Source: an uncultured Streptococcus sp. | GTDB taxonomy: Bacteria > Bacillota > Bacilli > Lactobacillales > Streptococcaceae | Direction: 5' to 3' | Length of the DNA: 64,000 nt | Assembly (NCBI GenBank): GCA_934196125.1 | Contig: CAKPVT010000002.1 | Coordinates: 31,559 to 95,558, forward strand | In this document: positions 38,266-46,511 of the stretch, piece after piece | How the letters are laid out: every line of letters begins with the position of its first letter | Position numbering within the stretch: the stretch's first letter is position 1 | Position numbers and translations under genes: made by a program | The notes under the pieces: generated by a model | Database searches by the model: none | Seen by the model: the letters and a program-made list of their open reading frames with translations, nothing else | What the model was told of the DNA's origin: nothing

Positions 38266-39888
38266 TTGCTTACAGTTTCTGATGTATCACTACATTTCAG
38301 CGATAGAAAACTGTTTGATGAGGTTAACATCAACTTTACAGCTGGAAATACCTATGGTTTAATCGGTGCCAACGGTGCAGGAAAATCAACATTTTTAAAA
38401 ATTTTGGCAGGAGATATTGAACCAACAACAGGTCATGTTTCCCTTGGTCCAGATGAACGCTTATCAGTTCTTCGTCAAAATCACTTTGACTATGAAGAAG
38501 AACGTGCTATTGATGTTGTTATTATGGGAAATGAACGCCTTTACAACATCATGAAAGAAAAAGATGCTATCTACATGAAATCTGATTTTTCAGATGAAGA
38601 TGGTGTCCGCGCTGCCGAGTTAGAAAGCGAATTTGCAGAGCTTGGCGGTTGGGAAGCTGAAAGCGAAGCTTCTCAATTGCTTCAAAACTTAAATATTCCA
38701 GAAGACCTTCATTACCAAAACATGAGTGAATTAGCCAATGGTGATAAAGTGAAAGTCCTTCTTGCCAAAGCTCTTTTTGGTAAACCTGACGTCCTTCTCC
38801 TTGACGAACCAACCAACGGTCTTGATATTCAATCTATCTCTTGGTTAGAAGATTTCTTGATTGACTTTGAAAATACTGTTATTGTCGTTTCCCATGACCG
38901 TCACTTCTTGAATAAAGTATGTACGCACATGGCTGACCTTGATTTCGGTAAAATCAAACTTTACGTCGGTAACTACGACTTCTGGAAACAATCTTCTGAG
39001 CTTGCTGCTCGCTTACAAGCAGACCGCAATGCTAAAGCAGAAGAAAAAATTAAAGAATTGCAAGAATTCGTGGCACGTTTCTCTGCCAATGCTTCTAAAT
39101 CAAAACAAGCCACATCTCGTAAGAAAATGCTTGATAAAATTGAATTAGAAGAAATTGTTCCTTCTAGTCGTAAATACCCATTTATCAACTTCAAAGCAGA
39201 ACGCGAACTTGGTAAAGACCTTTTAACTGTTGAGAATTTATCCGTTAAAATTGATGGAGAAACTGTCCTTGATAATATCAGCTTCATCCTACGTCCAGGT
39301 GATAAAACAGCTTTCATTGGACAAAACGATATTCAAACAACAGCTCTTATTCGTGCCTTGATGGATGACATCGAATACGAAGGTACTATCAAATGGGGTG
39401 TCACAACTAGCCGCTCTTATCTTCCAAAAGATAATTCACGTGACTTTGCCTCTGGTGAATCAATTCTTGAATGGCTTCGTCAATTTGCTTCTAAAGAAGA
39501 GGACGATAACACATTCCTTCGTGGATTCCTTGGACGCATGCTTTTCTCTGGTGACGAAGTTAACAAATCAGTTAGCGTATTATCAGGGGGAGAAAAAGTG
39601 CGCGTGATGCTTTCTAAATTGATGCTCCTCAAATCAAACGTTCTTGTCCTTGATGATCCAACAAACCACTTAGACTTGGAATCAATTTCAAGCTTGAATG
39701 ATGGGCTGAAAGATTTCAAAGAATCTATTATCTTTGCAAGTCATGACCATGAGTTTATTCAAACACTTGCTAATCACATTGTCGTAATTTCAAAAAATGG
39801 GGTTATTGACCGTATCGATGAAACTTATGATGATTTTCTTGAAAATGAAGAAGTTCAAACCAAAGTTAAAGAACTCTGGAAAGATTAA
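38266..39888 (+). CDS. ABC-F family ATP-binding protein (YkpA/YbiT type)
   Basis: 540 residues with two ABC domains and no membrane helices, the ABC-F layout of ribosome-associated translation factors. The start is the TTG at 38266 with GAGGTG upstream. Domain 1 has Walker A IGANGAGKSTFLKIL and Walker B VLLLDEPTNGLD. The linker (about 240-320) is Lys/Glu-rich. Domain 2 has a degenerate Walker A (FIGQNDIQTTALIRAL, no GKS/T) but good signature VSVLSGGEKVRVMLS and Walker B VLVLDDPTNHLD. As I recall, this asymmetry is also seen in YkpA-like members. There is no indication of antibiotic resistance. Confidence 0.9.
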   Translation: MLTVSDVSLHFSDRKLFDEVNINFTAGNTYGLIGANGAGKSTFLKILAGDIEPTTGHVSLGPDERLSVLRQNHFDYEEERAIDVVIMGNERLYNIMKEKDAIYMKSDFSDEDGVRAAELESEFAELGGWEAESEASQLLQNLNIPEDLHYQNMSELANGDKVKVLLAKALFGKPDVLLLDEPTNGLDIQSISWLEDFLIDFENTVIVVSHDRHFLNKVCTHMADLDFGKIKLYVGNYDFWKQSSELAARLQADRNAKAEEKIKELQEFVARFSANASKSKQATSRKKMLDKIELEEIVPSSRKYPFINFKAERELGKDLLTVENLSVKIDGETVLDNISFILRPGDKTAFIGQNDIQTTALIRALMDDIEYEGTIKWGVTTSRSYLPKDNSRDFASGESILEWLRQFASKEEDDNTFLRGFLGRMLFSGDEVNKSVSVLSGGEKVRVMLSKLMLLKSNVLVLDDPTNHLDLESISSLNDGLKDFKESIIFASHDHEFIQTLANHIVVISKNGVIDRIDETYDDFLENEEVQTKVKELWKD

Positions 39889-39942
39889 TCTCTTAATAAT
39901 TTCCCGACGTTTACACAAACTTTACAATATATAGAAAAGAAA

Positions 39943-39971
39943 CAGGTTGGGATAAGCTATCACAACCTGTC
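39943..39971. terminator. Hairpin between the ABC-F gene and yfhO
   Basis: ACAGGTTG...CAACCTGT stem enclosing about 13 bases, in the 94-bp gap. Only a short T-rich stretch follows, so it may be a weak terminator. Confidence 0.45.
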
Positions 39972-39982
39972 TTACTAAAGCT

Positions 39983-42577
39983 ATGACATTAAAATCTTTA
40001 AAACCAAACATTAATACTCTTTACTACTTAGCAGCATTTGCTCTGCCATTTTTTATCTTATTTTTCGCCTTATTGTCTGAAGATATTTCATTCAATAGTG
40101 ACACGACTATTTTAGCTAGTGACGGTTTCCACCAGTATGTCATTTTTTCTGAAAATCTACGAAATATTTTACATGGTTCAGATAGTATTTTTTACACCTT
40201 TACGAGTGGTTTGGGTCTAAACTTCTATGCTCTTATTAGTTACTATCTAGGAAGCTTCTTCTCACCTTTCGTTTATTTCTTCAGTCTAAAGAGCATGCCT
40301 GATGCTATTTATATCTTTACATTACTGAAAGTTGCTTGTATGGGGGGAAGTTGTTTTTATAGTCTCAGACAACTCTACCCTAAAGTGCTGAAACCTTTCA
40401 GCATCGTCTTATCAACTTCTTATGCATTGATGAGTTTTGCTATCAGCCAAATTGAAATTAATATGTGGCTTGATGTATTCATTCTTTTGCCTTTAATCAT
40501 TTTAGGAATTAACCGCTTATTAGGTCAGCAAAAAGCCATCCTTTATTACCTAAGTTTAACGATTCTCTTTATCCAAAACTATTATTTTGGATACATGGTT
40601 GTTATCTTTTTAATTCTTTATTTCCTTATTCAATTAACTAAAGAATTTAAATGGAAAGTCATTCTACGAAAAATTATTGACTTTACAGTTGTGTCAATCT
40701 TTGCTGGTCTCTCTAGCTGCATCATGCTGCTACCAACTTACTTAGACCTATCTACACACGGTGAGGAATTTTCTAAGTTTACAGAGTGGTTTACAGATAC
40801 GTCATGGTTCTTTGATTTATTTGCTAAGAATTTTGTTGGCTCTTATGACACAACAAAATTTGGTTCTATTCCGATGATTTACGTGGGAATTTTCCCATTG
40901 ATATTAGCTATTATTTTCTTTACGATTAAATCAATCAGGTGGCAAACTCGTTTAGCTTATGGCATAATGGTTGCTCTCATTGTTGCTAGTTTTTATCTTG
41001 AACCATTAGACCTTATCTGGCAAGGTATGCATGCGCCAAATATGTTTCTTCACCGCTATTCTTGGACATTCTCTATTCTTATCATCCTATTAGCAGCTGA
41101 AACATTGTCTCGTTTAAAAGAATTAACACTCAAGCAATATCTTATTGGGATTATTCCCTTAGCTCTTGGATTTATTGTTACAGCATTGTTCCAAAGTCAT
41201 TATGACTTTTTAGAACCTTCGCAAGTCATTATCACCTTTGCTTTCTTAGCTGCTTATGCTATTATACTCATCAGTTATGTAAATAAGTATCTATCATTTA
41301 AACTTTTTGTCAGCTTTACACTTATCTTTACAATTTTTGAAATATCATTAAATACTTATTATCAAATCGCAGCCCTTGATAGCGAGTGGGTCTTTCCTTC
41401 TCGACAAAGCTATAATCGTAACTTGACAGACGTTGACAAACTTGTCAATGAAACACAAGAACTGAATACTACCTTCTATCGTACCGAAGAATTGTTACCT
41501 CAAACTGGCAATGACAGTATGAAATATAATTACAATGGTATCTCTCAATTTTCATCTATCCGAAATACGACCTCTAGTAGCACATTAGACCGGCTTGGCT
41601 TTAAATCAACAGGGACTAATCTTAACCTTCGCTACCAAAATAATACCTTGCTGATGGATAGTTTATTTGCTGTGAAGTATAATCTTTCTGAAACTAGTGT
41701 TAATAAATTTGGTTTCAATTATGTTGACGGTTCCGGCAATGTATCACTTTATGAAAATCAACATGCTAGTCAACTAGCTATTTTAACGAATGGTATTTAC
41801 AAGGATATTGACTTTAGTGTCAACACGCTTGACAACCAAACTAATTTTATCAATAACTTGACAGAATTATCTGAGAAATACTTCACACGTTTAGCTTCTC
41901 AACTAACCGGTGGTGCTAATTTGCTTAATAACCGAGTCACCACTACAAATGATGGTCAGTTGACAACAAGTGCTACTTATCAAGTCACTGTCACTGCTAA
42001 TACTCAACTTTATGTAAGTATCCCTAACATTACTTTCTCTAATGATAATAGTGAATCTGTTCAAATTACAGTTAATGGAAAAACGACAGAATACACAACC
42101 GATAATGCTTACAGCTTCTTTGACCTTGGCTACTTTGAAGAAGGACAAACGTTTGACATCACATTTACTTTCCCTGAAAATAGTCAAGTTTCCTTCAATC
42201 AACCTAATTTTTATGCTTTAGATTTAACAAGTTATCAAAAAGCTATGGCGATTATTGACAATCCAGACGTTACCGTTACAACTGATAAAAATACCGTTAC
42301 TGCTACTTATAAAGCAGACAAAGATAGTTCACTATTCTTCACCATTCCATGTGATAAAGGATGGACAGCTACACAAAATGGGGAAAAACTTACGGTTTCA
42401 AAAGCGCAAGATGGTTTTATGAAAGTTGATGTGAAAGCTGGTGAAGGTAAAGTAACGTTAACTTACATCCCAAATGGTTTTAAAGAAGGAGCTTACCTAT
42501 CCATATTAGGAATCATCCTTTTCCTTGCTTATATGATTGTACGAAGAACGTATCATTTAAGGATAAAAGCAGGCTAA
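39983..42577 (+). CDS. YfhO family multispanning membrane protein
   Basis: 864 residues. Twelve or so N-terminal helices (about 10-450) are followed by a large extracellular beta-rich domain (about 480-840) and a final helix near the C-terminus (AYLSILGIILFLAYMIVRRT). The acidic loop after helix 1 (NSDTTILASDGFHQYVIFSE) resembles the catalytic loops of GT-C glycosyltransferases. YfhO proteins are implicated in glycosylating cell-envelope polymers such as lipoteichoic acid. The call is by architecture. A TTGACAA-N2-TTGTCAA palindrome lies inside at 41433-41448. The stop lies in the terminator stem. Confidence 0.85.
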   Translation: MTLKSLKPNINTLYYLAAFALPFFILFFALLSEDISFNSDTTILASDGFHQYVIFSENLRNILHGSDSIFYTFTSGLGLNFYALISYYLGSFFSPFVYFFSLKSMPDAIYIFTLLKVACMGGSCFYSLRQLYPKVLKPFSIVLSTSYALMSFAISQIEINMWLDVFILLPLIILGINRLLGQQKAILYYLSLTILFIQNYYFGYMVVIFLILYFLIQLTKEFKWKVILRKIIDFTVVSIFAGLSSCIMLLPTYLDLSTHGEEFSKFTEWFTDTSWFFDLFAKNFVGSYDTTKFGSIPMIYVGIFPLILAIIFFTIKSIRWQTRLAYGIMVALIVASFYLEPLDLIWQGMHAPNMFLHRYSWTFSILIILLAAETLSRLKELTLKQYLIGIIPLALGFIVTALFQSHYDFLEPSQVIITFAFLAAYAIILISYVNKYLSFKLFVSFTLIFTIFEISLNTYYQIAALDSEWVFPSRQSYNRNLTDVDKLVNETQELNTTFYRTEELLPQTGNDSMKYNYNGISQFSSIRNTTSSSTLDRLGFKSTGTNLNLRYQNNTLLMDSLFAVKYNLSETSVNKFGFNYVDGSGNVSLYENQHASQLAILTNGIYKDIDFSVNTLDNQTNFINNLTELSEKYFTRLASQLTGGANLLNNRVTTTNDGQLTTSATYQVTVTANTQLYVSIPNITFSNDNSESVQITVNGKTTEYTTDNAYSFFDLGYFEEGQTFDITFTFPENSQVSFNQPNFYALDLTSYQKAMAIIDNPDVTVTTDKNTVTATYKADKDSSLFFTIPCDKGWTATQNGEKLTVSKAQDGFMKVDVKAGEGKVTLTYIPNGFKEGAYLSILGIILFLAYMIVRRTYHLRIKAG
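41433..41448. repeat. Palindrome TTGACAA-AC-TTGTCAA inside yfhO
   Basis: Exact copy of the 7+2+7 core within coding sequence (translated as part of TDVDKLVNET). The fourth copy counted in the window, 7.5 kb left of oriC. Confidence 0.6.
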
Positions 42578-42592
42578 ATTTTAGCCTGCTTT
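42566..42592 (+). terminator. Terminator of yfhO
   Basis: AAAGCAGGCTAAA/TTTAGCCTGCTTT stem followed by ATTTTTA. The yfhO stop codon is part of the stem. Confidence 0.9.
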
Positions 42593-42606
42593 ATTTTTAG
42601 GTCTTG

Positions 42607-43684
42607 AATTTACAATATAAGTGCACAATAAAAACTCATAAGATTTTTCTAGTAAAATAGGATTGAACAAAAATCTTGCGAAAGGAAATCTTATGAGCTA
42701 CCATCATTTTACCATAGATGAACGAGAAAGTATTCTGATTTATCGTACTAAAGGGATGACCTTTTCTCAAATAGCACGACTATTACATCGGCACCCCTCA
42801 AGTATTAGCCGTGAATTAAAACGTCATTCCAAACAAGGCAACTATTCGCCTAGTAGGGCACAAACAGCTTATCATCTCGCTAAATCGCATTGTGGGCGAA
42901 AAAGGAAATTAGAAATAGATACTGAACTCAGTCAGACCGTCAAGCATCTTTTTCTTGAGTGTCAATGGTCGCCAGAAGAAATTGAGGGGCGATTACGTTT
43001 AGAACGAGAAAGACACGTCATTAGTTATCAAACCATTTATAGAGCTATCTATCGCGGTCGCTTTGACGACACACCTCTTTCACATGGTGCTCGTGGGGTT
43101 GTTCGCAAACTTCGTCACCATGGTAAAACACGCCATACAAAATCCCATGGGGAAAAGCAAGGAAAAATTCCTATTTCTCATACCATTCATGAGAGACCAA
43201 CAGCAGCTAATGAACGCTCGAGAATAGGTGATTGGGAAGCCGATACTGTTGCTGGAAATACTGGAAAAGCTTGCCTAGTAACACTCACTGATAGGCATTC
43301 CCGCTTCCTCAAAATTCAGAAAGTAGCCGTCAAGAAAAGTAAATTGGTTATAGAAGCCATGGTAAATATGTTAGAGTCTCTACCAAAAGAAACAGTGGCT
43401 CCTGATAGAGGTAAGGAATTCTCAGGACATCCTGAACTCACCGAGAAACTAAATGTCGAAGTCTATTTTCCTGATCCTCATGCTCCTTGGCAACGAGGAA
43501 CAAATGAGAATACAAATGGCTTATTGCGAGAGTATTTCCCAAAAGGAAGTGACTTAACAGAGGTAGAACACTTGATTATTCAGGAATGGGAAAATAAATT
43601 AAACAACAGACCACGAAAATGTCTAAACTGGAAAACACCTTATGAAGTTTTTTATGGGATAAATGTGCACTTAATTTGACAATT
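42607..43684 (+). mobile_element. IS30-family insertion sequence, complete
   Basis: About 1,078 bp bounded by inverted repeats: left AATTTACAATATAAGTGCAC, right (reverse complement) AATTGTCAAATTAAGTGCAC, about 17 of 21 positions identical. It contains one intact transposase gene and nothing else. It sits between the yfhO terminator and the tRNA-Asn gene, disrupting no obvious gene. A short target duplication was not clear by eye. Confidence 0.85.
42693..43679 (+). CDS. IS30-family transposase
   Basis: 328 residues from the ATG at 42693 (MSYHHFTIDERESILIYRTK), with AAAGGAAA upstream; ten upstream codons are unsupported. The N-terminal HTH is GMTFSQIARLLHRHPSSISR. The DDE integrase core has RIGDWEADTVAGNTG, then DRGKEFSGHPEL and WQRGTNENTNGLLREYFPKG, supplying the Asp, Asp and Glu. 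Intact, so probably active. It carries the element across the gap before the tRNA genes. Confidence 0.93.
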   Translation: MSYHHFTIDERESILIYRTKGMTFSQIARLLHRHPSSISRELKRHSKQGNYSPSRAQTAYHLAKSHCGRKRKLEIDTELSQTVKHLFLECQWSPEEIEGRLRLERERHVISYQTIYRAIYRGRFDDTPLSHGARGVVRKLRHHGKTRHTKSHGEKQGKIPISHTIHERPTAANERSRIGDWEADTVAGNTGKACLVTLTDRHSRFLKIQKVAVKKSKLVIEAMVNMLESLPKETVAPDRGKEFSGHPELTEKLNVEVYFPDPHAPWQRGTNENTNGLLREYFPKGSDLTEVEHLIIQEWENKLNNRPRKCLNWKTPYEVFYGINVHLI

Positions 43685-43730
43685 CGCCGTATAAAAAAAT
43701 CCTAAGTAAACTTAGGAAGGTGTCTTACCA

Positions 43731-43804
43731 CTCCGGCAGTAGGACTCGAACCTACGACATCATGATTAACAGTCATGCGCTACTACCAACTGAGCTATGC
43801 CGGA
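43731..43804 (-). tRNA. tRNA-Asn (GTT)
   Basis: A 74-base cloverleaf on the reverse strand. Acceptor TCCGGCA/TGCCGGA, D-arm TAGCTCAGTTGGTAGTAGC, anticodon loop CTGTTAA with GTT, T-loop GGTTCGAGTCC. CCA is not encoded. It lies 47 bp past the IS30 right end. Confidence 0.95.
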
Positions 43805-43834
43805 TAAAGAAAAAAACTGCTAGGCAGTAGTTTA

Positions 43835-43906
43835 TAGTCCGTACGGGATTCGAACCCGTGTTACCGCCGTGAAAAGGCGGTGTCTTAACCCCTTGACCAA
43901 CGGACC
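43835..43906 (-). tRNA. tRNA-Glu (TTC)
   Basis: A 72-base cloverleaf on the reverse strand. Acceptor GGTCCGT/ACGGACT, anticodon loop CTTTTCA with TTC, T-arm ACGGGTTCGAATCCCGT. It is transcribed first, with tRNA-Asn 30 bp downstream; both probably share the promoter at 43942-43969. tRNA-Glu is a substrate of MnmA/MnmG encoded nearby. Confidence 0.95.
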
Positions 43907-43941
43907 AGAAGCTTTAGGGATTTCTCCTCAACACTCATACT

Positions 43942-43969
43942 ATTATATCAGATATTTTTTCTTTGTCTA
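43942..43969 (-). promoter_or_regulatory. Promoter of the tRNA-Glu/tRNA-Asn unit
   Basis: On the reverse strand, TAGACA (43964-43969), 16-bp spacer, TATAAT (43942-43947) preceded by TG (extended -10). The AT-rich stretch 43970-44148 between the two divergent tRNA promoters holds no gene. Confidence 0.65.
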
Positions 43970-44148
43970 TAGTTTTTTTCAATTTTTTTACAAAAATTAT
44001 TGGTAAAAAATGTAAAACAGTCAAATCATAAAAAAAGTTATCAAAATAGGATTTATAGATATTTTTTTATAAAAAATGATTAGTAGAAATTCACACTATT
44101 TCTCGCTTACTTCCCAATCATGATTTATTGTTATGAGTTGATTTTTAG

Positions 44149-44178
44149 TTGACAGCATAGTCGATATTTTGATAGAAT
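44149..44178 (+). promoter_or_regulatory. Promoter of tRNA-Arg
   Basis: Perfect TTGACA (44149-44154), 18-bp spacer, TAGAAT (44173-44178), 14 bp ahead of the mature tRNA. Confidence 0.75.
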
Positions 44179-44192
44179 GTTCAAGTTGATAT

Positions 44193-44266
44193 GGTCTCAT
44201 AGCTCAGCTGGATAGAGCATTCGCCTTCTAAGCGAACGGTCGCAGGTTCGAATCCTGCTGGGATCA
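44193..44266 (+). tRNA. tRNA-Arg (TCT)
   Basis: A 74-base cloverleaf. Acceptor GGTCTCA/TGGGATC, D-arm TAGCTCAGCTGGATAGAGC, anticodon loop CTTCTAA with TCT, T-arm GCAGGTTCGAATCCTGC. It is followed at once by a terminator. Confidence 0.95.
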
Positions 44267-44272
44267 AATCTT

Positions 44273-44298
44273 AAGTCGGCTTAAAGCCGGCTTTTTTT
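44273..44298 (+). terminator. Terminator of tRNA-Arg
   Basis: GTCGGCTT/AAGCCGGC stem followed by seven T. Confidence 0.9.
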
Positions 44299-44304
44299 AT
44301 TTTT

Positions 44305-44405
44305 GGGAACTATATACCAGTTTACACTAGACACAATATATAGTGCTTACGAGAATATCAAAAATACAATATGTTGTTGGTGGTGTAAACTGGTATATAG
44401 TTCCC
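44305..44405. mobile_element. MITE-like element with 23-bp perfect inverted repeats
   Basis: GGGAACTATATACCAGTTTA (plus CAC) at 44305-44327 is repeated exactly inverted at 44383-44405, giving a 101-bp unit with no open frame. Both sides carry the same 8 bp, TTATTTTT (44297-44304 and 44406-44413), which reads as a target duplication. An 8-bp duplication and ends finishing in TTTACAC suggest mobilisation by an IS256-type (or ISL3-type) transposase. The parent family is an inference. Confidence 0.75.
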
Positions 44406-44415
44406 TTATTTTTAA

Positions 44416-44431
44416 TGTTTCACATGAAACA
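44416..44431. promoter_or_regulatory. parS site between the MITE and rlmH
   Basis: TGTTTCACATGAAACA, 15 of 16 identical to the parS consensus, in non-coding DNA about 2 kb from parB and 3 kb from dnaA. The expected ParB loading site near the origin. Confidence 0.75.
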
Positions 44432-44440
44432 AAGCAACTA

Positions 44441-44491
44441 AAAAAGAGTAGTAAGAAAACATGGTAAATTAACTCCTTTACTACTCTTTTT
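44441..44491 (-). terminator. Terminator of rlmH
   Basis: AAAAAGAGTAGTAA/TTACTACTCTTTTT stem with a long loop, T-run on the reverse strand, 21 bp after the rlmH stop. Confidence 0.8.
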
Positions 44492-44512
44492 ATTCCTTCA
44501 CTACAAGCTAAA

Positions 44513-44992
44513 TTACTTGTGATAAGGGCTTCCTTGTTGAATCATAAAAACACGGTAAATTTGTTCTGATAGAACTAAACGCATTAATTGATGAGGTAGG
44601 GTTAATAAACCAAAACTCAAGCGCAGATTAGCACGTTTTTTGACCTTATCTGCTAAACCAAGGCTTCCTCCAATCACAAAAACAATATCAGAATAGCCTC
44701 TTAATGTCGCATCAGCAATAATTTGACTAAAAGCTTCTGAAGATAGTTGTTTTCCCTCGATGGCTAGGACAATAACATAATCACGCTCTGAAATCTTTGC
44801 TAGGATGCGTTCGCCCTCTTTTTCCATAATTTGCTGATTTTGTGCAGCACTAGCATTATCTGGTATTTTTTCGTCTGCTAACTCGACAATTTCAAATTTT
44901 GCAAAGCGACTCATGCGTTTACCATATTCGGCAATACCATCTTTTAAATACTTTTCTTTTAATTTTCCAACAGCGATAATTTTTACTTTCAT
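44513..44992 (-). CDS. rlmH: 23S rRNA (pseudouridine(1915)-N(3))-methyltransferase
   Basis: SPOUT-fold methyltransferase acting on helix 69 of 23S rRNA in the 70S ribosome. 159 residues starting [20 protein letters not shown]. The SAM-binding trefoil knot is in [20 protein letters not shown] and [20 protein letters not shown]. The C-terminus [15 protein letters not shown] is the family end. It is divergent from htrA across the origin-flanking intergenic region. Confidence 0.97.
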   Translation of the reverse strand: MKVKIIAVGKLKEKYLKDGIAEYGKRMSRFAKFEIVELADEKIPDNASAAQNQQIMEKEGERILAKISERDYVIVLAIEGKQLSSEAFSQIIADATLRGYSDIVFVIGGSLGLADKVKKRANLRLSFGLLTLPHQLMRLVLSEQIYRVFMIQQGSPYHK

Positions 44993-45030
44993 AGCTCCAT
45001 TTTACCACATATTCACAAGCTTTTCACACC

Positions 45031-45116
45031 TTATCCACATGTCCATAAACCATCAACATAGCTTTGAATCAGGATTTTTTCACATTTTCAAAAAGTGTTC
45101 CACAGGTTGTGGATTA
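45031..45116. promoter_or_regulatory. DnaA-box cluster between rlmH and htrA
   Basis: A perfect box TTATCCACA (45031-45039) plus degenerate boxes TGTTCCACA (45096-45104) and TGTGGATTA (45108-45116, one mismatch). Origin-proximal clusters in this intergenic region are known from streptococci. Confidence 0.65.
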
Positions 45117-45117
45117 C

Positions 45118-45149
45118 TTTACTTTTTTTACTTTTAAGGTATAATTAAG
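45118..45149 (+). promoter_or_regulatory. htrA promoter with a CiaR-type direct repeat
   Basis: TTTACT (45118-45123) and TATAAT (45140-45145) with 16 bp between. TTTAAG-GTATA-ATTAAG (45133-45149) overlaps the -10. It matches the known CiaR box TTTAAG-N5-TTTAAG except for one base. In pneumococcus the htrA-parB unit is under CiaRH control. Confidence 0.65.
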
Positions 45150-45191
45150 TTAATTTTTATATGCTATCCAAGAAAAATAGGAGGTAGAGAC

Positions 45192-46457
45192 GTGAAAAAA
45201 ATAAAATCACCAAATTTACCCAAGTTGCCAAAATTTAATTACAAAAATTGGTTAAAACCATTGGGTGTCATTCTAGTCGGCTTTATAGCTGGTATCGCAG
45301 GTACAATACTCATCCTAAATATGGCAGGTATTTCAATCACTAACGTCAGTGGTTCAAGTACAAAAACAACAACAAGTAGCGTAAGCTATTCTAACTCTAA
45401 CGATACAACAAAAGCTGTGGAAAAAGTTCAAGACGCAGTTGTATCTGTTATTAACTACAAATCGGACTCGTCGTCTTCTACAAGTGACCTCTACAATCAA
45501 ATGTTTGGCAATGATTCAGACAGTAGTAGCGATTCAAGCTCTACGGATGATTTGACTGTTTACAGTGAAGGTTCTGGGGTTATTTACAAAAAAGATGGTG
45601 ATTCTGCTTATGTCGTCACTAACAATCACGTTATTGATGGGGCCGAACAAATTGAAATCATGCTTGCTGATGGAACAAAAGTTGTTGGTGAGCTAGTCGG
45701 AGCAGATACTTATTCAGATATTGCCGTTGTCAAGATTTCTTCTGACAACGTATCTACAGTTGCTGAATTTGCCGATTCTGATAAATTAACTGTCGGTGAA
45801 ACTGCTATCGCTATTGGTAGCCCACTTGGTACTGAATATGCTAACTCTGTAACACAAGGTATTGTCTCAAGTCTTAGCCGTACAGTAACCATGACAAATG
45901 ATGATGGGAAAACTATCTCAACAAATGCTATCCAAACAGATGCAGCAATTAACCCAGGTAACTCTGGTGGTGCTTTAATTAACATTGAAGGACAAGTTAT
46001 CGGTATCAATTCAAGTAAGATTTCATCTACATCAAGTTCTGGTGAATCTGTCGAAGGTATGGGATTTGCCATTCCATCTAACGATGTTGTATCCATTATT
46101 AACCAATTGGAAGAAAATGGACAAGTTATCCGCCCAGCACTTGGTATTTCAATGGCAAATTTGAGCGATCTTTCAACAAATGCAATTGCTCAACTTAACA
46201 TTCCAACAAGTGTAACAAGCGGTGTCGTTGTTGCTACTGTTCAATCTGGTATGCCTGCTGAAGGTAATCTTGAACAGTATGATGTCATCACAGCTATTGA
46301 CGACCAAGAAGTAACATCTACTTCAAATCTCCAAAGTATCCTTTATGGTCATTCTGTTGGTGACTCTGTCAAAGTAACCTTCTACCGTGGAACTGATAAG
46401 AAAACAGCCACAATTGAATTAACTAAGACAACACAAGATTTATCTTCCTCAAACTGA
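45192..46457 (+). CDS. htrA: Serine protease HtrA (DegP-like)
   Basis: Membrane-anchored surface protease that degrades misfolded secreted proteins. 421 residues with a GTG start and GGAGGTAGA upstream. One N-terminal transmembrane helix (about 25-47) is followed by a Ser/Thr-rich stretch. The trypsin-like domain has catalytic His in VVTNNHVIDGA, Asp in YSDIAVVKI and Ser in INPGNSGGALIN. A single PDZ domain is at about 310-405. It is located beside parB and dnaA as in other streptococci. Confidence 0.97.
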   Translation: MKKIKSPNLPKLPKFNYKNWLKPLGVILVGFIAGIAGTILILNMAGISITNVSGSSTKTTTSSVSYSNSNDTTKAVEKVQDAVVSVINYKSDSSSSTSDLYNQMFGNDSDSSSDSSSTDDLTVYSEGSGVIYKKDGDSAYVVTNNHVIDGAEQIEIMLADGTKVVGELVGADTYSDIAVVKISSDNVSTVAEFADSDKLTVGETAIAIGSPLGTEYANSVTQGIVSSLSRTVTMTNDDGKTISTNAIQTDAAINPGNSGGALINIEGQVIGINSSKISSTSSSGESVEGMGFAIPSNDVVSIINQLEENGQVIRPALGISMANLSDLSTNAIAQLNIPTSVTSGVVVATVQSGMPAEGNLEQYDVITAIDDQEVTSTSNLQSILYGHSVGDSVKVTFYRGTDKKTATIELTKTTQDLSSSN

Positions 46458-46461
46458 TATG

Positions 46462-46496
46462 AAAATGAGGCTGAGCATTCCTCAGCCTCATTTTTT
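46462..46496 (+). terminator. Terminator between htrA and parB
   Basis: AAATGAGGCTGAG/CTCAGCCTCATTT with a 5-base loop and T-run. Some readthrough into parB is likely, since no separate promoter for parB is evident. Confidence 0.85.
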
Positions 46497-46511
46497 AAGG
46501 ATAAAAGACTT

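Noticed and set aside
38266..39888. ABC-F protein as an antibiotic-resistance gene
   Set aside because: Length, motifs and chromosomal context fit the housekeeping YkpA/YbiT group, not the Msr/Lsa/Vga resistance groups.
42607..43684. Target duplication of the IS30 element
   Set aside because: The bases next to the two ends do not show a convincing direct repeat by eye, so none is claimed.
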